In this document: positions 8,169 to 14,426 of the stretch, in pieces | Layout of the letters: each line of letters starts with the position of its first letter | How positions within the stretch are numbered: the stretch's first letter is position 1 | Origin: Streptomyces diastatochromogenes | GTDB taxonomy: Bacteria > Actinomycetota > Actinomycetes > Streptomycetales > Streptomycetaceae | Length of the DNA: 33,975 nt | Reading direction: 5' to 3' | Assembly: GCA_001550305.1 (NCBI GenBank) | Contig: LRTP01000537.1 | Span: 1-33,975, forward strand | The notes under the pieces: model-generated | Told to the model about the DNA's origin: nothing | The model's database searches: none | Seen by the model: only the letters and a program-made list of their open reading frames with translations | Translations under genes and position numbers: made by a program

Positions 8169-8774
8169 TTAGTCGTTGCTCCAGAACACCAGGGCCTTGG
8201 TGATCAGGTCCTTGGCGGCGTCGCCGTAACAGGCAACACTGCTCAGAGCGTTGAAGGCCTTGTCGTGGAGCGCGAGTTCATCCGGCTCGGTGACGTCCAC
8301 ACCGGTGGAGACGAGTTCATAGTGAACTCTGGCATCGTCGTACACACTGAAGCCGGGCATAGGGATCACGCTCACCTCGGCAGTGGCGGCCAGGACGCCA
8401 AGGGAGAGCGAGGGCAGGTCGGTGTCCCTGAGGAGTCGTTCCAGCTGCTCGCGCATCACCTCCGGTCCACCGATGTTCGTGTACAGAGCCTGTTCGCCGA
8501 GGATCACGTCGTAGTGGCGCTCACCGTCGTACAGCACCTGCTGTCGCTCCATCCGCTTGGCCACCCCTGCCGGAACGTCGTCCGGAATCCCAAGGAATTC
8601 GACGACCCGGCGGAGGATCTCGGTCGCGTAGGCCTCGGTCTGGAGGGTGCCCCAGATCATCGTGGGGACGTACCCCTTGCCATGCCGAGTCTGTTGGTAC
8701 CAGCGAATCACCTCCTTCTGGATGTCTTCGGTGCCACTGGACAGGCGCTGTTGCCACGGGACGGTATGGGCCAC
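8169..8774 (-). CDS. DUF5753 domain protein lacking the usual HTH
   Basis: 201 residues from GTG 8774, behind AAGGGAGGGGCG. The whole protein corresponds to the C-terminal DUF5753 effector domain of Streptomyces XRE-type regulators. The WQQRLSSGTEDIQ entry helix, PTMIWGTLQTEAYATEIL, VAKRMERQQVLYDG and LGEQALYTNIGGPEVM all line up with that family. Full-length members carry about 60 residues of helix-turn-helix first. Here the preceding 40 bp are intergenic and the upstream gene ends at 8814, so the DNA-binding part is absent. It may act as a partner or ligand-sensing subunit for a separate regulator, perhaps the XRE protein at 11048-12235. It is the last gene of the minus-strand run. Confidence 0.8.
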   Translation of the reverse strand: MAHTVPWQQRLSSGTEDIQKEVIRWYQQTRHGKGYVPTMIWGTLQTEAYATEILRRVVEFLGIPDDVPAGVAKRMERQQVLYDGERHYDVILGEQALYTNIGGPEVMREQLERLLRDTDLPSLSLGVLAATAEVSVIPMPGFSVYDDARVHYELVSTGVDVTEPDELALHDKAFNALSSVACYGDAAKDLITKALVFWSND

Positions 8775-8813
8775 CGCCCCTCCCTTCAGCCGATGACGGT
8801 GAATCCGGGGCGT

Positions 8814-9242
8814 TCACACGTGGTGTGGCGTGGTGGTTCGTGAAGCCATCACATCGTCCCCCGACCGCGCAGCGAGGCTCAACAGCGCGATCCGGCCGGT
8901 CATCAGGATGTCGTGATTGGCGAAAAGCGCGTCGAGCTCGAAGCGTCGGCGGATGTACGCCGTCCACGTCGCGGCCAGCAGGTTTCTGTACGACGCGACT
9001 GTCCGGGCGCGGCTCGCCTGCGTGAGGATCCAGCGGGCCTGTTCCCCGTCGGAGTTGCGCCCACCGAGCTCGCGAGCCAGGCGCCACAGTTCGTTGCCGT
9101 CGCCCTGTTCGTCGACGACGGTGACGAGCCCGATGTCACCTAGGCAGCGCTCATCGCTGGACTGGGTGGTGTAGGCGATGGTGAGGCTCTCAAGAGGGAA
9201 GACGGTCACGCGGCTGGTCGCGGTGAGCTCGGTCAGGGGCAT
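8814..9242 (-). CDS. Hypothetical protein in the regulator-associated gene run
   Basis: 142 residues if translation starts at ATG 9242. GC-rich third positions support the frame. I do not recognise the family. The C-terminal half looks helical (WRLARELGG, QARWILTQASRARTVASY, LLAATWTAYIRRRFELDALF). The start is doubtful: ATG 9242 has no ribosome binding site, and the same frame reads well for about 25 codons upstream (PLGRSVRLSLRQNGLAP) to a TAA near 9315, with no ATG or GTG in that stretch. Either a CTG start or initiation dependent on the upstream gene is possible. It lies 89 bp after the previous gene and 39 bp before the DUF5753 gene, so co-transcription is likely. Its context suggests a role with that gene. 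Confidence 0.6.
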   Translation of the reverse strand: MPLTELTATSRVTVFPLESLTIAYTTQSSDERCLGDIGLVTVVDEQGDGNELWRLARELGGRNSDGEQARWILTQASRARTVASYRNLLAATWTAYIRRRFELDALFANHDILMTGRIALLSLAARSGDDVMASRTTTPHHV

Positions 9243-9331
9243 GGGGGCGAGTCCGTTCTGGCGCAGGGAGAGGCGGACGGACCGGCCCAGAGGAAGGCCG
9301 GCCCGCCCGGGGAGTGGTTAGGGATCGCTGC

Positions 9332-9769
9332 TCAGCAGCAGGGACCGTCGCCGCAGCAGGCGGGCGGGTTGCAGTCGGCCGCCGTACCCCACAAGCGCTC
9401 GTCGACGTCGAATCCCGCCGAACGGATCCTCCTGACGACGTCCGTCATCAGGCCATGCGTACGGGTCTTGCTGTTCGGCTGGTGATGCAGGAAGTAGCCG
9501 AAGTTCCGTTCACACCAGTCGGCATACCAGTCGGTGTGCAGGATGAGCGTGTGCCAGCCCGGGTCGACCTGCCGGGACGGGGCCATGGCGGCGCCCTCGC
9601 CAGTCGAGCCCATGACGTGGACGAGGGCGAGCGCCTGGTCGACGACGCGGTCGGCAACACAACGCTCAAGGCCGTACTCGACGGCGCAGAACGCGGCGAG
9701 CATTTCGAACTCGGTTTCCATGACTAGGGAACGGCCGGTGCGGGGCTCGGCGGCTACGGCTGTGGTCAT
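9332..9769 (-). CDS. Hypothetical protein with WHTLILHT core and cysteine-rich tail
   Basis: 145 residues from ATG 9769, preceded by a very strong ribosome binding site (GGGAGGAGG) that rules out the longer frame reaching 9835. The central part, DPGWHTLILHTDWYADWCE followed by GYFLHHQPN, resembles a Streptomyces family of unknown function related to glycine-rich-domain-containing proteins, where His and Asp/Glu residues are conserved. The last 13 residues are CNPPACCGDGPCC, with five cysteines. Such a tail could bind metal or be modified. No maturation enzyme is nearby, so I do not call it a RiPP precursor. It sits in the minus-strand run behind the small cysteine-rich genes. Confidence 0.75.
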   Translation of the reverse strand: MTTAVAAEPRTGRSLVMETEFEMLAAFCAVEYGLERCVADRVVDQALALVHVMGSTGEGAAMAPSRQVDPGWHTLILHTDWYADWCERNFGYFLHHQPNSKTRTHGLMTDVVRRIRSAGFDVDERLWGTAADCNPPACCGDGPCC

Positions 9770-10021
9770 CGCGCCTCCTCCCTCGGGTTCGTGCCGCTCA
9801 TGGGCGGGGTCGTGACCAGCACGTTCGCGGAGCATGTTGGGGTCGTGCAGAGCACGGGTTCACCTCACAGTGGGAGGACCTTCGAGTGGCCCTCTGCCTG
9901 AGTCCTGGATGCCTACCGAGTACTCGGGGAGAGGGATCTTGCGCCTGCCGGACAGCGTGTGTCGGCCACGCTTGGTGGCTTCAGCTCAAACGTGGAGCGC
10001 GGCGGGAATCAGGTGGGCCCG
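9770..10021 (-). other. Intergenic spacer inside the small-gene run
   Basis: About 250 bp between the zinc-ribbon-like gene and the WHTLILHT gene. No frame combines a ribosome binding site with coherent codon use. The spacing suggests a separate promoter for the three downstream genes, but no clear -35/-10 pair was found. Confidence 0.3.
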
Positions 10022-10201
10022 TCAGGTCAGCTTGTACTCGGCAAGGCGCTGATGACACCCTCGGCGGGCACGTCGCGAAGGCTGCGACGGGCACTGCTTG
10101 TGCAGGTAGATCGTGATTCCGCCAACGGATGACGAGACCTTGTCGTGTCCGTCGTAGGCCTCGCCGACCCGAATCGTCTGGTCACACTTCCCGCAGATCA
10201 C
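10022..10201 (-). CDS. Small zinc-ribbon-like protein
   Basis: 59 residues, starting at GTG 10201 behind AAGGAGAG. The sequence begins MICGKCDQTIRVGEAYDGHD and continues to YLHKQCPSQP. Cys3-x2-Cys6 and later His34-x2-Cys37 form a plausible four-ligand zinc site, and the C-terminus is very basic (RRARRGCHQR). Codon use is normal for the region. It overlaps the preceding small gene by 20 bp, and its ribosome binding site lies inside that gene, so the two are probably translated together. I recall small proteins with this CxxC-to-HxxC layout near Streptomyces XRE regulators, function unknown. The real-gene call rests on start signal, overlap and motif together. Confidence 0.7.
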   Translation of the reverse strand: MICGKCDQTIRVGEAYDGHDKVSSSVGGITIYLHKQCPSQPSRRARRGCHQRLAEYKLT

Positions 10202-10361
10202 AGTGAAGACTCTCCTTCCACACCGCTTTCCAATTGCGGTACAGCAGCTGCGCTGCCGGGCACGTCTGGTCAGGCGATGCCCTGCAGTTACGGCAGGTCA
10301 GACAGTGATCAGAAAGGACGTTGAAGGCATCGACAACTTCGTTGGTTGCTTCCGCGCTCAT
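10182..10361 (-). CDS. Small cysteine-rich protein, CxxCxxCx7C
   Basis: 59 residues, from ATG 10361 to TGA 10182. The ATG overlaps the stop codon of the preceding gene as ATGA, the classic arrangement for translational coupling. The protein starts MSAEATNEVVDAFNVL and then has Cys20, Cys23, Cys26 and Cys34 (DHCLTCRNCRASPDQTC), followed by an aromatic helix (AQLLYRNWKAVW). Four closely spaced cysteines suggest zinc or an iron-sulphur centre; which one cannot be told from sequence. It is too short for most gene callers' default settings. The support is the ATGA overlap, the motif, and the next gene's ribosome binding site lying in its 3' end. Confidence 0.7.
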   Translation of the reverse strand: MSAEATNEVVDAFNVLSDHCLTCRNCRASPDQTCPAAQLLYRNWKAVWKESLHCDLREV

Positions 10362-10768
10362 CGGGAATGTTCCGATCGTGGTCCGTACTGCGCGGCGACT
10401 GCAGTCTGGAGTGCCTGACGCAGCTGCTCTGGCGGCGTGAATGGACGATCGGCGGGTGGCCTCACAACCCAGTGCAGATCCAGTTCCCTGGAGTTGAGGG
10501 GCGGGACAACGACGTAGGTGGCTGCCCCGAAGGCGGTCGTCTCACGTACTTCCCAGCCGGTCGTCGAGGACGGCTCGGTCAGAAAGTAGTAGATGCGGCT
10601 CCACGGGTCGCAGATCACTGCTCCCGATGCGCCTCCGAGCCGTGCGAGTGCGGCAGCACCGAGAGTTCGTCCTGTCCGAACGGCGTCGAAGTGGGTGCCA
10701 GCCTCGACGTGCCAGATTGTTCCTTCAGGCGGTAGCCATGGCGTCTGGGCCTTTACGGGGACGCTCAC
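10358..10768 (-). CDS. Hypothetical protein associated with XRE regulator clusters
   Basis: 136 residues from GTG 10768, whose GTGA overlaps the stop of the upstream small gene. The longer frame starting at GTG 10816 is therefore less likely. Recognisable blocks are WLPPEGTIWHVEAGTHFDAV, then a GASGAVICDPWSRIYYFL segment, ATYVVVPP, and LHWVVRPP near the end. I recall this family from many streptomycetes, where it lies beside a helix-turn-helix/TPR regulator. It has been linked by annotation to primase-like C-terminal regions, but no activity is established. It is coupled on both sides: GTGA upstream, ATGA downstream. Confidence 0.75.
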   Translation of the reverse strand: MSVPVKAQTPWLPPEGTIWHVEAGTHFDAVRTGRTLGAAALARLGGASGAVICDPWSRIYYFLTEPSSTTGWEVRETTAFGAATYVVVPPLNSRELDLHWVVRPPADRPFTPPEQLRQALQTAVAAQYGPRSEHSR

Positions 10769-10908
10769 GCTGCCACTGCTTCGATTCGGTGCTGTCCGCC
10801 GGTCGTGATCTGCCACATGTGCCTGTTGCCGCGGAGCGCCCCGTGCGACTCCTTGGCGACGCTTCCGCAGCTGAAGCGGCCTTCGCCGTGCGGTCGAGTG
10901 GTGCTCAT
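10765..10908 (-). CDS. Small hypothetical protein upstream of the 136-residue gene
   Basis: 47 residues from ATG 10908, which has GAGGG five bases upstream. The sequence runs MSTTRPHGEGRFSCGSVAKE to a TGA that overlaps the next gene's GTG. Third positions are G or C at most codons. A longer start at ATG 10953, or further upstream, is possible in the same frame (the extension includes MPEATLLVHILIEGS). I cannot choose between these with certainty. No domain recognised. Confidence 0.5.
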   Translation of the reverse strand: MSTTRPHGEGRFSCGSVAKESHGALRGNRHMWQITTGGQHRIEAVAA

Positions 10909-11017
10909 GCTGCCCTCAATGAGGATGTGCACGAGCAGGGTTGCTTCAGGCATCCCTGTTCCCATCTGCTGGTTCCAATGCCTCGGACAGATGGTGGGGG
11001 TCTGCAAGGGCCACAAG

Positions 11018-11034
11018 TACCCCAGCGAGGGGTA
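11018..11034. other. Small hairpin after the XRE gene
   Basis: TACCCC, a five-base loop, then GGGGTA, lies 14-30 bp downstream of the XRE stop codon and ahead of the small-gene chain. The stem is only six base pairs, so it could attenuate rather than terminate transcription, or be chance. Confidence 0.25.
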
Positions 11035-11047
11035 GCCGACAGATCAG

Positions 11048-12235
11048 TCAGGTGGCAGTGCACCATTCGGCGAACTGCGTGAGCGTCTCCGAGTCGGCGC
11101 GCTTCAATCGCCGTAACGTGGCAGCGTCTTCACGGACCCATGGGTGCTCACGCGTGTGCTGCGGAGCGATCTGGCGGGCGACTTTCAGGGACTCGAAAGC
11201 ATGGTCTGTGAGACCGGACCACAGTTGGGCTCGGGCCAGTTCGATGTAGAAGCCGGAGCGCCGTTCGGCCGGCAGATCGGCGGGTGGCTTCCAATCACGC
11301 GCGACGGTGAGAGCACGGGTGACGTGGTCGTCTCCGAGGCTGACGGCAACGGACACCTCGTGGACGCGGACGGAGTCGGGCCCGAACGCCGTGCCGTGGT
11401 AGATCGCCTCGGACACTTGGTCCGCGAGGGCTCGGGCTTCGTCGAGGTGGGTTTCCGAGGCTGTGGCGTTGCGTGCTCGTCCGGCGATGACCGCAGCCCT
11501 CATGTGGAGGGCGCCTCTTGCCGCGATGGCGGGCGCTGTGTTCGCAGCCGGCGCGGAGTCGATGGCCTGCTCAAGGGCGCGCAGCCCGGCGGCATGGGCA
11601 CGCGCGGCGAAGAACGTCTCTGTTCGTACGTAGGCGACGGATGCGGTGAGCAGCGGGTCGTCTGCGCCGTGGGTAGCCCATCGCATCAGTTCGACCAAGC
11701 GCGCGGACAGGTCGTGGGCTCCGAACTTGAAAGCGACGGCGTCCGCTGCGCGATAGGCCGTGACCAATAGCGTGGCCGGCGCGTGCCTCTCGTGGGCAGG
11801 GGCTTCGTGGTAGGTACGAGCCAGTTCTGCGAGGAGGTCGGGGAGCTCGCGGACGATGCGCGTGTACTGGGCCGCAAGGCGCCAACGAGCAGCCTCGGCG
11901 ACGGCAGTTCGAAGCTCATCGAGAGGGCGGGTCGGACCGTCGTCCGGGACGTCGTACGTGGCGATCGCTGCGGAGAGCGCGGGCATCGCTGCGTGAACGC
12001 GGGTGTGCACAGGGCCTCGGTCGGCGCGCAGACGGCTCGGATCGATGCCGAGAGCGGCCGCGAGGGCTTCGAGGGTGGCATCGCTGACGCCGCGCTCACC
12101 GCGCTCGATCTTGCGGATGGTGCCGAGTGCGACGCAGGCGGCGTCGGCAAGTTGCTGCTGCGTCATCTTCGGGCGCATGACGCTGCGGTAGTAGGCGATC
12201 CGCTTGCCTACCCCACCGCTGACGTGTGCGGACAT
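11048..12235 (-). CDS. XRE-family transcriptional regulator with TPR-like C-terminus
   Basis: 395 residues, ATG 12235 with GGAG upstream. Residues about 10-70 form an XRE/Cro-type helix-turn-helix (RIAYYRSVMRPKMTQQQLAD, then ALGTIRKIERGERGVSDATLEALAAALGI). The remaining 300 residues are an alpha-helical, TPR-like array typical of large Streptomyces XRE regulators that sense a ligand or partner. It is the first gene of the minus-strand run of small genes and probably controls it. The arrangement of an HTH/TPR regulator followed by a WLPPEGT-family protein and tiny cysteine-rich proteins recurs in the genus as I recall. The function of such loci is undetermined. Confidence 0.85.
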   Translation of the reverse strand: MSAHVSGGVGKRIAYYRSVMRPKMTQQQLADAACVALGTIRKIERGERGVSDATLEALAAALGIDPSRLRADRGPVHTRVHAAMPALSAAIATYDVPDDGPTRPLDELRTAVAEAARWRLAAQYTRIVRELPDLLAELARTYHEAPAHERHAPATLLVTAYRAADAVAFKFGAHDLSARLVELMRWATHGADDPLLTASVAYVRTETFFAARAHAAGLRALEQAIDSAPAANTAPAIAARGALHMRAAVIAGRARNATASETHLDEARALADQVSEAIYHGTAFGPDSVRVHEVSVAVSLGDDHVTRALTVARDWKPPADLPAERRSGFYIELARAQLWSGLTDHAFESLKVARQIAPQHTREHPWVREDAATLRRLKRADSETLTQFAEWCTAT

Positions 12236-12341
12236 ACCGGCTCCAGTTCGAGACGTCTGCTCCGAACCGTACTCGTGCCGAGACGCAGCGTGTTCACGAA
12301 CGGACCCGCCAGTCCTGACTGGTGGGACCGCTTCGTTGTCC

Positions 12342-12983
12342 TCAACCCCCGATGATCGTGGTGAGTTGAGTAAGGCTGTCGATTTGCCAGTCGGCCGTCG
12401 CTCTCAGCTTCGGGTCGTCCCCCCACAGATGGCCCCATGGTCCGCGACGGATGTGCGTCGTCCGGAGCCCGGCCACCTTCGCCGGGAAGATGTCATTGGC
12501 CGGGTGATCACCGACGTACACGGTTTCCCGCGGCGCGGCTTGGGCCACTTCCAACACGTGCTCGAAGAATGCTGAGTGCGGCTTTGCCACGCCCCAGTCC
12601 CCAGACGTGACGACGAGATCAACGGGCAGGTCGAGGTCGCGCAACAGTTGGCCCGCGCGGGAGGTCTGGTTTCCGGCGATGATGACGCGGATGCCGAGCT
12701 TGCGCAGTCCGGACAAGGCAGGACGGACATCGTCGTACAGATCCGTCTCGTCGAGGAACTCACCCCGACCGGCTGCCTCACGGGCGTGGTACTCGGCCGC
12801 CACATCGATGCCGGGGCGAGCGAGGCGTACGGCGTCTGCGTTGTCGCGGCCCTGAGCGACCACGGCTCCGACAAGGGCGGAGAGAGTGTGGCGGGGGATG
12901 TCGAGCCAGTCCGCCCACGAGTGCCAGTAGCGGTCGTCGCGGGTGATGGTCTCGCCAACATCGAGGACGATGGTCTCAATCAC
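12342..12983 (-). CDS. HAD-superfamily hydrolase
   Basis: 213 residues from GTG 12983. HAD motif I is DVGET at residues 8-12, so the second Asp of the usual DxD is Gly, as in several dehalogenase-like HADs. Motif II is around IIAGNQTSRAG. The motif III Lys is in VAKPHSAFFEHVL, and motif IV is VYVGDHPANDIFPAKVAGL. A helical cap lies between motifs I and II. Most HADs of this kind are small-molecule phosphatases; the substrate cannot be predicted. It sits between the XRE regulator (107 bp upstream of that gene's start) and the methyltransferase gene. It may be chromosomal flank rather than part of the defence island. Confidence 0.85.
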   Translation of the reverse strand: MIETIVLDVGETITRDDRYWHSWADWLDIPRHTLSALVGAVVAQGRDNADAVRLARPGIDVAAEYHAREAAGRGEFLDETDLYDDVRPALSGLRKLGIRVIIAGNQTSRAGQLLRDLDLPVDLVVTSGDWGVAKPHSAFFEHVLEVAQAAPRETVYVGDHPANDIFPAKVAGLRTTHIRRGPWGHLWGDDPKLRATADWQIDSLTQLTTIIGG

Positions 12984-13064
12984 CCAGGAAGCCTACGGCG
13001 CCATGCTCTGGCAGGAGGCGACCGCTCCTCCATGTGCTGCCGACAGCGCCATGTGCGGTCCTGG

Positions 13065-14417
13065 TCAGGTACGTAGATAGGCGTGAATGGCTGAGGCAAT
13101 GGCCGTGCCAAGTGGGATGGGAACAGCATTGCCGATCTGCCGCGCGATATCGGTCTTCGAGCCGCACCAGCGGAAGTCGAGTGGGAAGCCTTGTATGCGG
13201 GCGGCCTCGTAATGGGTGATGGGGCGAGCGGCGGTGGGGTGGAGGTAACGACCCTTTTCCGGTTTGAAAAACTCGGTTCGAATGGTCACCGAAGGCTCCC
13301 CCAGTCGCAGCCGGCCCATGACGTCCCCGGTGCCGGTATTGTGATTGTCCCAACTGTCGGTTGAGAGATATCTGACTACCGTTTCCACACCCGGCGGGTT
13401 CGGGGTGTCGAAGATCTGGATCCCGCCGTCTTCGTTCACTGTGTACCACTTATTGCGCAGATCCTTGCGATTTCCGCCACGGGGAATTGCTTTGTAGCGG
13501 GCTCGCGAGAGCGGTTCTGGATTCCTGCCGAAATGGAGATCGCGTGTCGTGAAAATTCCAGGGACCATTTCGGCTACTTCGGAAATGTAATCCTTGCTGT
13601 CCGGGAGTTCGGTACCGTGGAGCGTGATGCGCTTTGATTCGTTGAACACGCTGTCGACTGCTCGCCAGAGGGAGGGCCCCATTTCGATGCCGTCGAGCGG
13701 CTGCGCCGAGGCATTGGTGCCGCGCTTAGACCGTCGGACGTGCGTTGTTGGGGGGTATTTCAGGGCATGAGCGCTGTCGACATCCTGATGGACGCCGATA
13801 ACAATGGCTCGCCGACGTGCCTGGACTGCACCGTAGTCGGCAGCGTTGAGGAGATATCGCTTGTGCTTTGCGTCTTCCGTGTCGGCCGGTTCATGGCCCG
13901 GGGGGTCGACGAGTCGATATTCGCTCAGAAGCCCCCCCTCCTTCACTTCGCTGAGCAGATTGTGGAATTCGTCCGACTTGAGAAAACGGTCGACATTCTC
14001 GATGACGAATACCTTGGGGCGGACCTTTGCGACGATGCGAACGTACTCCTCCCACAGGCGGTTACGTTCTGCACCCTTCTTGTGACGGTTCAACGCGGAA
14101 AAGCCCTGGCACGGGGGGCCTCCAACCACTACGTCCGCATGGAGGGCCTCTTCGCTCGGCTTCCAGCTCTCAATGTCTTCGAGGTGGACGCGGGCTGCCG
14201 GAAGAGTCTTGTCCAAGCGGTGACTTCCGAAGTTCGCAGCATAGGTAGCGGCCGCAGCAAGGTCGTGTTCAACTGCCGCAACGCTGTGGAAGACGGGTCC
14301 GTCTTCTTCTGCCCCCTTCGGGCGGAACTCGTGGAACCCCTGGGTGAAGCCGCCGCAGCCAGAAAAAAGATCAAGGACGGTGATGGGTTCGGGGGCGAGG
14401 GGGCGGGGCGTGCGCAT
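13065..14417 (-). CDS. DNA (cytosine-5-)-methyltransferase
   Basis: 450 residues, last gene of the island, starting nine bases after the fused methyltransferase-like gene ends. All core motifs are intact: motif I LDLFSGCGGFTQGF (residues 15-28), motif IV GGPPCQGFS with catalytic Cys103, motif VI VIENVDRF, motif VIII ADYGAVQARRRAIVIGV, and motif X QIGNAVPIPLGTAIASAI. It should transfer a methyl group from S-adenosylmethionine to C5 of cytosine in a short DNA site, read by the variable region between motifs VIII and X. By eye the coding sequence has more A/T in third positions than its neighbours (for example 13440-14100), consistent with acquisition. It probably marks self DNA for the system encoded upstream. 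Confidence 0.92.
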   Translation of the reverse strand: MRTPRPLAPEPITVLDLFSGCGGFTQGFHEFRPKGAEEDGPVFHSVAAVEHDLAAAATYAANFGSHRLDKTLPAARVHLEDIESWKPSEEALHADVVVGGPPCQGFSALNRHKKGAERNRLWEEYVRIVAKVRPKVFVIENVDRFLKSDEFHNLLSEVKEGGLLSEYRLVDPPGHEPADTEDAKHKRYLLNAADYGAVQARRRAIVIGVHQDVDSAHALKYPPTTHVRRSKRGTNASAQPLDGIEMGPSLWRAVDSVFNESKRITLHGTELPDSKDYISEVAEMVPGIFTTRDLHFGRNPEPLSRARYKAIPRGGNRKDLRNKWYTVNEDGGIQIFDTPNPPGVETVVRYLSTDSWDNHNTGTGDVMGRLRLGEPSVTIRTEFFKPEKGRYLHPTAARPITHYEAARIQGFPLDFRWCGSKTDIARQIGNAVPIPLGTAIASAIHAYLRT

Positions 14418-14426
14418 GAGGCGATC

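Noticed and set aside
9332..9769. RiPP precursor, on the strength of the CNPPACCGDGPCC tail
   Set aside because: There is no maturation enzyme, protease or exporter beside it, and the 130-residue body is a conserved protein rather than a leader.
12342..12983. HAD phosphatase as a component of the defence island
   Set aside because: It is separated from the methyltransferase gene by about 80 bp, is a common housekeeping-type family, and is not part of any Z1 system I recall.
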